From NCBI GenBank assembly GCA_043798715.1, contig JAZDOK010000090.1, forward strand, positions 1 to 50,320: a stretch of DNA of 50,320 nt, given 5' to 3'. The position numbers and the translations under genes were made by a program. Below are positions 15,985 through 23,670 of this stretch, one piece after another. Within the stretch, counting starts at the first letter, position 1; every line of letters begins with the position of its first letter. The notes below the pieces were generated by a model, which saw only the letters and a program-made list of their open reading frames with translations, made no database searches and was not told where the DNA came from. The stretch comes from JAZDOK01 sp043798715 (lineage in GTDB: Bacteria; Vulcanimicrobiota; JAZDOK01).

Positions 15985-16404
15985 TCATCCGATTTGAACA
16001 AGATTGTCCAGGTCCACCATTTCATCGCCCACAACCAGCATGGGGATACCTTGTTCGAAAACAACCGAGTCGACTACGCCCTGCACCTGCTCGCCGGTTT
16101 CCGGATTTATCGCCGTCACCGTCTTGCCGATGATCGCGCTGGCCTGCGTCGTCTGGAGAAGATTAAACATGGCAGAAAAGCTGCTGTTGAGATTATTCAT
16201 CTGCTCCAGAGCGGAAAATTGTGCCATTTCGGCGATAAAGGCCGTATTTTCCATCGGCTCAAGCGGGTCCTGATACTGCAACTGAGAAACCATCAGATTC
16301 AGATATTCCTGGCTTCCCAGCGACGAAACGCCCTTGGAAGAGGATGTATTCTGGTTAATTGCCTTTTCGACAGGTACCACGTTATTTACACTATTAACAC
16401 TCAT
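15985..16404 (-). CDS. flgD: Hook cap protein FlgD (short form)
   Basis: This is a 139-residue protein. The conserved N-terminal FlgD block is SLGSQEYLNLMVSQLQYQDP, then LEPMENTAFIAEMAQFSALE. It ends with a beta segment (IGKTVTAINPETGEQVQGVV, then MLVVGDEMVDLDNLVQIG). It lacks the additional Ig/tudor domains of the roughly 230-residue enterobacterial form and resembles the short FlgD found in Firmicutes and others. FlgD caps the growing hook. AAGGAGG lies upstream of the ATG. Confidence 0.92.
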   Translation of the reverse strand: MSVNSVNNVVPVEKAINQNTSSSKGVSSLGSQEYLNLMVSQLQYQDPLEPMENTAFIAEMAQFSALEQMNNLNSSFSAMFNLLQTTQASAIIGKTVTAINPETGEQVQGVVDSVVFEQGIPMLVVGDEMVDLDNLVQIG

Positions 16405-16419
16405 GAAATCACCTCCTTT

Positions 16420-17184
16420 CTAAGCCCAGCAATTGATCCTGGAATCCGTCAGTTCCCAGGTTTGAAGCCGTTCGGACGGGAGGATTGCTTCACTTCCCGT
16501 GCTCCAGACGGCAGTCTCCAAAGCCGAAGACGGTCTAATGATAAAAGGATGCTCCTTATCATCCTTCGCAGAGCTGAAATCTTTTGAAGAAAGTTCAACC
16601 GACAGCTCTCCGACGTGCAAACCCTGTCTTACAAGAGCTTCTCTCAGTTGAGACACGTTAATTTCCAGAATCTCCTTGACTTCGGCTCTCACCGTAGATA
16701 ATTTTATCTCCAGCTTCTCTTTTCTGCTCTTCATCTCTACTCTTAATTTTCCCCACTCGGGTGGATACATCAAGAGATTAAGTCTTACTTCCCCTTCCGC
16801 CCGGCTTAATTTGGCGGCGCGGACCAGCACCGGGGCCAGCCCGGTAGCCAGAGGAAAACTCCCCCCATCCTGTGCCGTAAGGATGCCCTTAAAATCGCTG
16901 TTGACTCCGATTTCTCCGGGGACATCCTCAGGCATGCCCGGGACAGCGGCTTGAGCGAGAGAAAATGGGACGTCAGCGATCGGATGGGGGTTATCCAGAA
17001 GCTGAAAAGAGCTTTTCACGATGTCGGCAAACGAAGGGGAAAAAGTGAGGGATAATCCGAATGGTATATCCTCAAGGCCTGATGATTCCTTCCTCTTTTG
17101 AAGGCCCTTCAGCCGATGGAGGATCATACCGATATCTTTCAGATTTTCACCTGGAAAGTTACAGCTTATTTGTACAGATTCCAT
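16420..17184 (-). CDS. fliK: Hook-length control protein FliK (short)
   Basis: This is a 254-residue protein. Residues about 130-205 form the flagellar hook-length C-terminal domain: VRLNLLMYPPEWGKLRVEMK, then LEIKLSTVRAEVKEILEINV, then LREALVRQGLHVGELSVELS. The N-terminal part is low in conservation, as expected for a ruler region, but shorter than in most FliK proteins (about 350-400). FliK is secreted, measures the hook and triggers FlhB switching. Position between fliJ and flgD supports the call. A short ruler could mean a short hook, which is inference. Confidence 0.8.
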   Translation of the reverse strand: MESVQISCNFPGENLKDIGMILHRLKGLQKRKESSGLEDIPFGLSLTFSPSFADIVKSSFQLLDNPHPIADVPFSLAQAAVPGMPEDVPGEIGVNSDFKGILTAQDGGSFPLATGLAPVLVRAAKLSRAEGEVRLNLLMYPPEWGKLRVEMKSRKEKLEIKLSTVRAEVKEILEINVSQLREALVRQGLHVGELSVELSSKDFSSAKDDKEHPFIIRPSSALETAVWSTGSEAILPSERLQTWELTDSRINCWA

Positions 17185-17199
17185 TCGTCTTTCCTGACT

Positions 17200-17664
17200 C
17201 TACTTTTTATCAGAATAAAAGCGACCATACCTGCCATGCCGCGTGGTATTGATCTCATCCAAGATAGATTGTTCAATCTTTTCTACCTTCTGCCGATGCT
17301 CTTTTTCTCCTTTTTCACAAAGTTTTTCCAGCTTCTTTTTCTCCGTTGAAGCCAAAAGCAAATCTTCTCTTTTTTTCTTCACCTCCATCCGCGCTTCAGT
17401 TACATTTAGGTGCTGGGCACATATGCTCCCTTCCATACCTTCAAGATAACCAAGAAAAGACATGGCCTCCCCTGGATCGAACCGGTATCCCTGCATCTGG
17501 ATGAGTTCATGTTGCAGACGCTCGCGGGCCTTTTTCAGCCGGATGAGTTTGCCCGATTCCCGTTTGAGGGTTATCTCGCCTTCAGCGAGATCCTTCTTCG
17601 CCGTCTCTTCCAAAGACTCCCTGTAGTCCAGCACAGGCTGCAGCCTGAATTTGTATTTTTTCAT
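17200..17664 (-). CDS. fliJ: Flagellar export protein FliJ
   Basis: From ATG 17664 the protein has 154 residues. It is almost entirely charged coiled coil and begins MKKYKFRLQPVLDYRESLEE, the family hallmark. FliJ sits in the centre of the FliI hexamer and couples it to FlhA. ATG 17664 overlaps the fliI stop (ATGA), so it is preferred over the in-frame start at 17682. Confidence 0.9.
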   Translation of the reverse strand: MKKYKFRLQPVLDYRESLEETAKKDLAEGEITLKRESGKLIRLKKARERLQHELIQMQGYRFDPGEAMSFLGYLEGMEGSICAQHLNVTEARMEVKKKREDLLLASTEKKKLEKLCEKGEKEHRQKVEKIEQSILDEINTTRHGRYGRFYSDKK

Positions 17665-19064
17665 TTTGTTGAAGCCATCCATTCGGGAATATCTCTGTAG
17701 GGCGCCGCCATGGGAAATTGTGACTGTTTGAGAGAAACCGCCCTCTCCTCGTGCGGGGAAGTCAGGCTAATCAGCCTTTGGGCCGTTTCCTGAAAAGAGG
17801 AAGATTCGGAAATCCCCTGCTTTAAAAAATTATCGACTGCATCTATTATCTGCAGAGCATAGTCCGTTCTGGGATTGCTGCCGTTCACGTAGGCCCCGAT
17901 GCTGACTAGATCCTTGGAATCCCGATAGGCGGCCAGGACGTCCCGGAGACGGCCGGCCGATTCCCTGTGCTGGTTGGAAACAACGTCGATCATGAGTCTG
18001 CTGATACTATTTAAGACATCAATGGGCGGATAGTGATTTTGGGCGGCCAGATCCCGGGAGAGCACAATATGTCCATCAAGAATGGCCCTGATGGAATCAG
18101 CGACAGGTTCATTCATGTCATCCGCCTCCACCAGTACCGTATAAAGTCCCGTAATCGTGCCCAGCGAGGAAGTCCCCGACCGCTCCAGAAGCTTTGGCAA
18201 CAGCGCAAAGACAGAGGGAGTATATCCCCTGGTCGTCGGGGGCTCTCCTACGGCCAGACCTACTTCTCTCTGAGCCATTGCAAAGCGGGTCACTGAATCC
18301 ATCATGAGCAGGACGTCGTTCTCCTGATCTCTGAAATATTCGGCAATCGCGGTCGCTACGAAGGCGGTCTTCATCCGAATGAGAGCCGGCTGGTCGGAAG
18401 TGCCTACGACGACCACGGAGCGGGATAATCCTTCCTCTCCGAGATCTTTTTCAACAAAATCCCTCACTTCCCTCCCTCTTTCCCCAACCAGGGCCACCAC
18501 GTTGACGTCCGCCGATGTAAACCTGGCGATCATTCCAAGCGTGGTGCTTTTTCCTACGCCGCTTCCGGAGAAAACTCCTATGCGCTGTCCCTTGCCGCAG
18601 GTGAGAAGACCGTCAATCGCCCGGATGCCCGTACTCAGCGGCTCCGATATCCTTCGCCGCTGCATGGGAGGCGGAGGAGGATTGTCTATTGCAACTTCCG
18701 TCTGAGCCTCAATCATCCCTTTTCCGTCTATCGGCACTCCGAGCGCATCAACGACCCTCCCCAGCAGGCGTGGACCGACTTTCACGGTCAAAGGACGCCC
18801 AGAGGAGATTACATTGCTATCGGGGCAGATGCCGTGCATCTCTCCCAGGGGCATAAGAAGTACATTGTTTTCTCTGAATCCGACAACCTCGGCCTTGATG
18901 GGAGAGGCGTTTTTCCTTTCAATGAGGCATATCTCGCCGACGGACGCCGCGGGGCCGTGAGATTCTATGACCAGGCCGATCACCTGGCGGACCTTCCCAT
19001 TATAACGCACCGGATCGGAATCCCGGATACAGCTTTTATACTTATCGGCATTGAAATTATTCAT
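17661..19064 (-). CDS. fliI: Flagellum-specific ATPase FliI
   Basis: This is a 467-residue protein. Walker A is GSGVGKST at residues about 167-174, Walker B is in NDVLLMMDSVTRFAMAQRE near residue 255, and the F1-beta-like GYTPSVFALLPKLLERSGT and DDMNEPVADSIRAILDGHIV blocks follow. It powers substrate unloading beneath the export gate with FliH and FliJ. Its ATG overlaps the fliH stop by eight bases. Length, motifs and neighbours are all typical. Confidence 0.97.
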   Translation of the reverse strand: MNNFNADKYKSCIRDSDPVRYNGKVRQVIGLVIESHGPAASVGEICLIERKNASPIKAEVVGFRENNVLLMPLGEMHGICPDSNVISSGRPLTVKVGPRLLGRVVDALGVPIDGKGMIEAQTEVAIDNPPPPPMQRRRISEPLSTGIRAIDGLLTCGKGQRIGVFSGSGVGKSTTLGMIARFTSADVNVVALVGERGREVRDFVEKDLGEEGLSRSVVVVGTSDQPALIRMKTAFVATAIAEYFRDQENDVLLMMDSVTRFAMAQREVGLAVGEPPTTRGYTPSVFALLPKLLERSGTSSLGTITGLYTVLVEADDMNEPVADSIRAILDGHIVLSRDLAAQNHYPPIDVLNSISRLMIDVVSNQHRESAGRLRDVLAAYRDSKDLVSIGAYVNGSNPRTDYALQIIDAVDNFLKQGISESSSFQETAQRLISLTSPHEERAVSLKQSQFPMAAPYRDIPEWMASTK

Positions 19065-19710
19065 GCCATATATCCTGAATCACCCGGCCAATCTCATCAA
19101 GTTGGCTTTCCAGACGCATATCCATCTCGACGGAAGCCGTCTTCAAAACACAGCCCCCGCGGCTCACTTTGGGATCCTCAATAATTTTGACGTTCCCCGA
19201 ATCCTGCTCTCTTTCCAACAAGTCTTTACATGAAATCCGCAGCAGGGCATAATCTTCAGGATTCACCCGGATCTCCACCGATTCTCCTGAAGCCAGCCGT
19301 TCCAGACCGGCTCTGACCATCGGCACTACTATTTCAGGATTAAGGGCCGGTTCCTGATGCAGAATTTTTTTTGAAACATGCAGGGCCAGAGAGACCACTT
19401 CTTTTTCCGCCTCTCTGAAAAACCGTTCCTTTTCCTCTTCAAATGAGGTGATTATTCCTTTCAGGCTGGTGACAAGAGGGACAACCTCCTCTTCGGCGGC
19501 TTTTTTCCCTTCGGCATATCCCCTGGAAAAAGCTTCGTCTTTGATGGCTCTTGCTTTTTCCAGCGCAATTTTTATTATTTTCTCAGCCTCATTCGGCTTT
19601 TCTTCCTCTTCCCGGCCGCGTGAAGCATTGTCTTCATGCTCCTCCGCCAATGGAAGCGGAATCTGATAGTACTCGGGAAGCAACTCAGCCGATTGTAAAA
19701 GACGAATCAT
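19057..19710 (-). CDS. fliH: Flagellar assembly protein FliH
   Basis: This is a 217-residue protein with a long charged helical centre (GYAEGKKAAEEEVVPLVTSL) and the FliH/HrpE C-terminal domain: ALHVSKKILHQEPALNPEIV, then VEIRVNPEDYALLRI, then VKIIEDPKVSRGGCVLKTAS. It anchors FliI to the C-ring through FliN. Its ATG overlaps the stop of the short fliG as ATGA, which leaves no room for a longer fliG. Confidence 0.9.
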   Translation of the reverse strand: MIRLLQSAELLPEYYQIPLPLAEEHEDNASRGREEEEKPNEAEKIIKIALEKARAIKDEAFSRGYAEGKKAAEEEVVPLVTSLKGIITSFEEEKERFFREAEKEVVSLALHVSKKILHQEPALNPEIVVPMVRAGLERLASGESVEIRVNPEDYALLRISCKDLLEREQDSGNVKIIEDPKVSRGGCVLKTASVEMDMRLESQLDEIGRVIQDIWHE

Positions 19711-20213
19711 GACATAATTTCTTCTTCAATGCATCCGTTATTCAATAAAGGACCGGCGAGCCGCTTCTGAAACCATCCATCCAGAAATTGAAGGACAAAA
19801 AAAGAAGGCGGACCGGACTCACCGAGTCTTTCTTTAAACTTGAGTCGATCTCCATCCTTCATGAAACCCAGTGTGTTCTCAACGTCATTCCGAGGAAGGG
19901 CGGACAGGATTAGGACCGCCAGTTGAGGATGCTGGCTTACGAGAAAATCTGCAAGAAGAGAAGGATTTAACCCGGAGCAAAAGCTGACGAAAGGAGACGC
20001 ATTTCTCCATTTATCGCTAAACCGCCGGTAAAATTCCGCCGAAATTTCCTCGCGATAGAGTGGAGGCAGTTCTTGAACGGAACCATCCGCTTTCCTCAAC
20101 GCATCCCGCTCCTGAGTAGTGAAACGTTCAAGAAGAGTACCTTTCATCTCAACTGAAAAGCTGTTTAAAAGGAGCGCCACTTTTTGCCTGCCATTCAATT
20201 TGATCGAAGACAA
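19707..20213 (-). CDS. fliG: Short FliG-like protein lacking the torque domain
   Basis: This is a 168-residue protein, about half of normal FliG (roughly 335). The N-terminal part begins LNGRQKVALLLNSFSVEMKG, the usual FliG opening. Residues about 80-150 match the middle domain, with LNPSLLADFLVSQHPQLAVL holding a variant (QHPQ) of the FliM-binding EHPQ motif, then ALPRNDVENTLGFMKDGDRL. The chain ends there, so the C-terminal ARM and charged torque helix that meets the stator are absent. The TTG start has GGAGG eight bases upstream. The stop overlaps the fliH start as ATGA, so this is not a sequencing frameshift. Position between fliF and fliH makes homology to FliG secure, but a role as torque generator is unlikely. 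Confidence 0.8.
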   Translation of the reverse strand: MSSIKLNGRQKVALLLNSFSVEMKGTLLERFTTQERDALRKADGSVQELPPLYREEISAEFYRRFSDKWRNASPFVSFCSGLNPSLLADFLVSQHPQLAVLILSALPRNDVENTLGFMKDGDRLKFKERLGESGPPSFFVLQFLDGWFQKRLAGPLLNNGCIEEEIMS

Positions 20214-20237
20214 TACAAATTCCTCCGAGTTAAACAG

Positions 20238-21677
20238 TTATTCATTTGACCATTCCTTGAGGACGTCTGCCACTTTGTTAACTTCCTGGCCGGCCCTTTC
20301 AGCTTCAGAAGCAGGGGCATCTGAGACCTCCGGGGCAACCTCTCCCTTCTTCCTGAAAAAGTAAGGGAGGATAAGGACGGAGACACAGAGTCCAAGAACG
20401 GCCAAAAAGATGCCAAGAGAGCAGGTGCTCCACACGTTGGAGATTTTGGGCTCATCTTTGGAAAGCGATTTCTCTTTCATCTCCGCCAGTCTGGAAAAGG
20501 GAACGGACTCAATTTCAATTTCGTCGCCCCTGGACGAATCCAGGCCTGCAGCCATGGATGCAACTTTCCTGAGCCGGCTGGGTTCGAAACGCGAGAGTGC
20601 CCTTTCATCAACCAGAATGCCCAGCAGAATCCTGGTCACCCGGCCCGGCGGAACGAAGGCATGGGTGTACTTCTTACTGATTTCGTTGTTACTGATTTCC
20701 TCTCTTTTATGGTATTGAGGATTTGCGCCGACAGTGCTTCGAAATCTCCCGTCCAGAAAGCTGCCGTCCTTCCCGGAGTAATCCTCCTCTATGGTGTGTT
20801 TTGTTCGCACGAGGTCTTTGCCCGAGGGCTGCTTAAAAGTTTCATCGTCAATCTCCTGCGAAGTCAGGTCAATGGTTACAGAGGACCGTACCACCACTTT
20901 TTCGGGACCTATCACCCGCTCGATCATGCTCTTGACGCGATTTTCAATTTCTTTCTGAAGTTCCCGCTGAATCTGGAACTGCCGCAGTGTTAACTTGCCG
21001 TCCGCCGTCCGGCGGTCTTCTTCGACGGCATCCCATAGTACATTGCCTTCGCTGTCGATGACGGTGATATTAGCCTGCTTTAAGCCCTGAACGCTCATGG
21101 CGACGAGTTGGACTATGCCATGAACCTGTTCGTCCCGCAACTTTGCCCCCTCTGTCAATTTCAACTCTACAGAAGCGGTGGGCGCCTTTTCCTGGTCGGC
21201 AAAAACCTGAGTCTCGGGAATCGCCAGGTGAACCCGTGCCTCCTCCACTTCGTTCATCACCTCAATGGTACGGGTGAGTTCTTCCTGGAGTGCCCTGAGA
21301 AAATTTACACGCTCGGCGAAATCACTCTGGCCGAAGTTGCTCTTATCAAAGATCTCAAAGCCGACAGCGTTGCCTTGAGGGAGGCCTTTCGATGCTAAAT
21401 CCAACCGAGCTTCATAAATACGCTTCGAGGGAATAAGAACGGTCGTCCCCTGGCTTTCAAGACGAAAAGGAATTTTCTTTTCTTTTAGAAGAGAGACTAT
21501 CTGCGAGCTATCCTTAGGGGACATTTGTTTGCCAATCGGAACATAGTCTTCTTTTCGCCTTCCGAAGAAGAGCAGCATTAATGCGCATAAGAGCAGAATT
21601 ATTGAAAAGACAATCGCCCTCTTCTGCCAGAGGCTCCTGCTTTTCCATGATTCGAAAAGGACTTTCAAAGAAATCAA
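20238..21677 (-). CDS. fliF: MS-ring protein FliF
   Basis: This is a 479-residue protein with an N-terminal membrane helix (IVFSIILLLCALMLLFFG), ring-building motifs LESQGTTVLIPSKRIYEARL and ARVHLAIPETQVFADQEKAP, and the repeat region ending PPGRVTRILLGILVD. A second membrane helix lies near residue 425 (LGIFLAVLGLCVSVLILPYF). It ends VNKVADVLKEWSNE, which resembles the FliF tail that holds FliG. It is a little shorter than usual (about 530-560). The TTG at 21677 is the most upstream sensible start; ribosome binding is weak. It is the first gene of the operon. Confidence 0.94.
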   Translation of the reverse strand: MISLKVLFESWKSRSLWQKRAIVFSIILLLCALMLLFFGRRKEDYVPIGKQMSPKDSSQIVSLLKEKKIPFRLESQGTTVLIPSKRIYEARLDLASKGLPQGNAVGFEIFDKSNFGQSDFAERVNFLRALQEELTRTIEVMNEVEEARVHLAIPETQVFADQEKAPTASVELKLTEGAKLRDEQVHGIVQLVAMSVQGLKQANITVIDSEGNVLWDAVEEDRRTADGKLTLRQFQIQRELQKEIENRVKSMIERVIGPEKVVVRSSVTIDLTSQEIDDETFKQPSGKDLVRTKHTIEEDYSGKDGSFLDGRFRSTVGANPQYHKREEISNNEISKKYTHAFVPPGRVTRILLGILVDERALSRFEPSRLRKVASMAAGLDSSRGDEIEIESVPFSRLAEMKEKSLSKDEPKISNVWSTCSLGIFLAVLGLCVSVLILPYFFRKKGEVAPEVSDAPASEAERAGQEVNKVADVLKEWSNE

Positions 21678-21737
21678 TAAAACCAGCCTTGCCGCAACCG
21701 CATGTTATTTAGTCGTACTCTCAGCTGGACCCACCCA

Positions 21738-21805
21738 GGAAATCATTTCACAATGCCTGATTGTAATTTAAAACCTACAACCCCTACCTCTTCGTAGTGA
21801 TTTCC
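21738..21805 (-). ncRNA. Candidate structured 5' leader of the flagellar operon
   Basis: On the minus strand this 68-base segment begins GGAAATCA and ends TGATTTCC, a perfect eight-pair closing helix. Between them lie two further hairpins, CTAC-GAAGAG-GTAG and TTGTA/TACAA, and then an unpaired stretch TCAGGCATTGTGAAA, so a three-way junction can form. The first base coincides with the start site expected from the promoter at 21811-21840. It is followed by about 60 bases before fliF. A riboswitch or protein-binding leader is possible. The two inner stems are short, so chance pairing is not excluded. Confidence 0.4.
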
Positions 21806-21810
21806 ATTCT

Positions 21811-21859
21811 ATTATTAACATAGTTACCATCGGAAGTCAAGAATATTACGAAATCGTAA
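21811..21859 (-). promoter_or_regulatory. sigma70-type promoter of the flagellar operon with upstream palindrome
   Basis: On the minus strand TTGACT (21835-21840), an 18-base spacer and AATAAT (21811-21816) form a good -35/-10 pair, five of six matches each. Five bases upstream of the -35 lies TTACGA-TT-TCGTAA (21846-21859), a perfect palindrome in the position of an activator or repressor site. The predicted start is about 21804-21805. No sigma54 pattern was found between here and fliF. Confidence 0.55.
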
Positions 21860-21987
21860 CATTTGAAGAGTTATATATGCTTTTAGATTTTTTTTGCAAA
21901 GCAGGAATTTCGAACGCAACGCAAAGGCAATAGAAATATTTTATCTCAAATCGATCGTGATCGGTTATAACAGATATTTATCTTACC

Positions 21988-22170
21988 CTATTTAACGGAC
22001 ACCTCGTGTGGTAAAACAGCAAAGTCATAGGCAGACGGCGTGCTCAAAACAAGTCCGAGTTGATAGGGAATGTCCGCGGTTTTTTGCGAAGTTGTCAACG
22101 CAAACCGCATATAGTCAGGAACTATTTTCAAGAAAAACATACCCTTTATGCAGCTTCGTAACGCCACCAT
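21988..22170 (-). CDS. Possible 60-residue protein of unknown function
   Basis: The frame has a well-placed ribosome site (GGAG seven bases before ATG 22170) and would give a 60-residue product with a short hydrophobic N-terminal patch (GMFFLKIV) and an aromatic C-terminal half (DIPYQLGLVL). I see no homology, and it sits in otherwise AT-rich intergenic DNA between fliF and the next genes. It may be a small protein, a remnant, or chance. Confidence 0.25.
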   Translation of the reverse strand: MVALRSCIKGMFFLKIVPDYMRFALTTSQKTADIPYQLGLVLSTPSAYDFAVLPHEVSVK

Positions 22171-22267
22171 TAATATGCTCCTGGTAGTATGTTAAATTAA
22201 AGATATTTCTCAGTTTAATTATCAGGATTTCTTAATATACTGGCTTAAAAATCTCCATGAAACATAT

Positions 22268-22309
22268 CGAAGGAAAAGGATAACCGGGCAAAAGTCTTGA
22301 ATTTTCCCT
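22268..22309 (+). repeat. 42-bp direct repeat, copy 1
   Basis: The sequence starts CGAAGGAAAAGGATAACCGG and continues CAAAAGTCTTGAATTTTCCC. It matches 22921-22962 apart from a one-base indel and a few substitutions. GGAAAA near the start can pair with TTTTCC at the end. It contains TTGAAT, a possible -35 element, and lies about 120-160 bases upstream of the small gene at 22427. Confidence 0.7.
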
Positions 22310-22426
22310 GTGGAACAGGTTAACACTTTTATTTTTAGCCTTCAGCAACGTGAAGACAGAGAACCGGCCGTGCGGCCACACCCCTCACGGCGAAACGGCA
22401 AACAGCAAACGGAAAGGAGCCACACA

Positions 22427-22546
22427 ATGGGAGACAAAGGCGGGAAAAAGGACAGGGACAAGAGTCAGAAACAGAAGGTAAACAAACAGGAGCAAAAGGC
22501 CCAGAAGAAGCAGGATAAACAACCAAAGAGCGCTCTGGGAAAATAG
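22427..22546 (+). CDS. Small Lys/Gln-rich protein, 39 residues
   Basis: The frame opens at ATG 22427, seven bases after AAAGGAG, and encodes MGDKGGKKDRDKSQKQKVNK followed by a Lys/Gln-rich tail ending SALGK. It is strongly basic and surely disordered. Short proteins of this kind, starting MGDK and rich in Lys/Gln, occur scattered through bacterial genomes as conserved hypotheticals; no function is known to me. The same frame is open upstream to 22310, but that part has no ribosome site and different composition. The leader contains small GC-rich hairpins (GGCCG-TG-CGGCC) and, further up, the direct repeat at 22268. Confidence 0.6.
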   Translation: MGDKGGKKDRDKSQKQKVNKQEQKAQKKQDKQPKSALGK

Positions 22547-22574
22547 GCAGCGCCTGTTTCAAGAAAAATAAAAC

Positions 22575-22790
22575 TCAGCCGCGATTACGAGACTTCCCGG
22601 GCGCCACCGCCTCCAAGAGTTCCTCCCACGCGCTCAGAAACTGGGGATCTCTGATGTCTAATGTAAACAAATCTTTCATGATTTTATTTGCTTCTTCAAT
22701 TCCATACTTGCCGATAAGCTTTTCGACGACCTCTTTCTTTTTAGGAACATAGCCCATCACTTTTTCCAGATTCTCGCAAATACCATCCAT
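22575..22790 (-). CDS. Small helical protein, 71 residues, unknown
   Basis: The product MDGICENLEKVMGYVPKKKE continues with a helix-rich sequence (VVEKLIGKYGIEEANKIMKD) and ends basic (GKSRNRG). No membrane segment or signal is present. The nearest GGAG is 13 bases before the ATG, a long spacing. Amino-acid use is natural (Glu/Lys/Leu-rich amphipathic helices), so I believe it is a gene. It converges on the 39-residue gene, with only 28 bases between stops. I do not recognise the family. Confidence 0.55.
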   Translation of the reverse strand: MDGICENLEKVMGYVPKKKEVVEKLIGKYGIEEANKIMKDLFTLDIRDPQFLSAWEELLEAVAPGKSRNRG

Positions 22791-22920
22791 TGTATCATGC
22801 CCACTCCTTTCTAGAGAAGTCGTATGAATATCTTCATTTTAATAATACCACTCCCTGTCAACTGATTGCCCCTTTTTATGCAAAAAAGCCGCTGAACTTC
22901 GCGGAAAACCCGAAAAAGAA

Positions 22921-22962
22921 CGAAAGGAAAAGGAAAACCGACCAAAAGTCTTGAATTTCCCC
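22921..22962 (+). repeat. 42-bp direct repeat, copy 2
   Basis: The sequence starts CGAAAGGAAAAGGAAAACCG and continues ACCAAAAGTCTTGAATTTCC. It is the partner of 22268-22309, placed about 65 bases before the PIN-like gene at 23029. Both copies have the same orientation and both precede a plus-strand gene, so a shared promoter or regulatory element is possible. The rest of 22791-23028 shows nothing else that I can name. Confidence 0.7.
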
Positions 22963-23028
22963 TTAAGGCGTTAAAGCGTTCAGTCTAATAATTGGCGTTA
23001 AGTTCCATATGCCTGATAGCGAGGCCAG

Positions 23029-23619
23029 ATGAACCGAACAATACTGCTCATCGACTATGAGAATGTACAACAAATCGATCTGTTTCGGCTTGATGACAGC
23101 TTTCAAATCATTATTTTCGTCGGCGGGAGTCAAAAGAGCGTTCCTATAGAGCTGGTAACAAACGCACAGAAGCTGGGCAGCCGCATCGAGTGGGAAAAAG
23201 TCGAGGGTAATGGCCGTAACGCGCTCGACTTTTTCATTGCCTGTCATCTTGGCCGTGTTTTCGAGAGGTCACCGCAACTTAATTGTATCGTTTTATCAAA
23301 AGACAAGGGCTTTGATCCTCTGTTACGGCACTTGAACAAGAACGGGCTGAAGTGCAAGCGTATCAACAGCCTTATGGAGCTGGACCTTAAAGTTGATGTT
23401 GTTGATATAGAAGGCGAGCCGAATTACAAACGCGTAGTGGAACTCCTGAGAAAGTCGGAAAAGAAATCAAGGCCGCGGAGGCGCAAAACGTTATCTCAGC
23501 ATATATCTTCAATGTTCCAAAAGAACATAGAGCAAAAAGAAATTGATCGCATCATTGACATACTTTTTGCAAATAAAATGATCTCTGAAACCAACAATGC
23601 GATTTCATACGAGTTTTGA
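23029..23619 (+). CDS. PIN-like (NYN-type) domain protein, likely nuclease
   Basis: This is a 196-residue protein. It opens TILLIDYENVQQID, the NYN/PIN signature, with acidic residues D9 and E11 plus N12. NALDFFIACHLG (D67) and VLSKDKGFDPLLRHL (D92, D96) supply the remaining acidic positions of a PIN-type metal site. The C-terminal 55 residues, after a basic linker (KKSRPRRRK), look like a small winged-helix. Such proteins are presumed RNA nucleases. The start has GAGG four bases upstream. It stands alone with the duplicated element in front of it, and the substrate is unknown. Confidence 0.75.
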   Translation: MNRTILLIDYENVQQIDLFRLDDSFQIIIFVGGSQKSVPIELVTNAQKLGSRIEWEKVEGNGRNALDFFIACHLGRVFERSPQLNCIVLSKDKGFDPLLRHLNKNGLKCKRINSLMELDLKVDVVDIEGEPNYKRVVELLRKSEKKSRPRRRKTLSQHISSMFQKNIEQKEIDRIIDILFANKMISETNNAISYEF

Positions 23620-23670
23620 CAATCCCAACCGGCAGCGGATTTTAAAAAGCTCGCCTGATTCTTTATACTG

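Noticed and set aside
19707..20213. Short fliG as a frameshifted or interrupted normal gene
   Set aside because: The stop overlaps the fliH start and no FliG C-terminal sequence is seen in other frames downstream.
21678..21990. sigma54 promoter for the flagellar operon
   Set aside because: No GG-N10-GC pattern with proper context was found on the minus strand, whereas a good sigma70-type pair is present.
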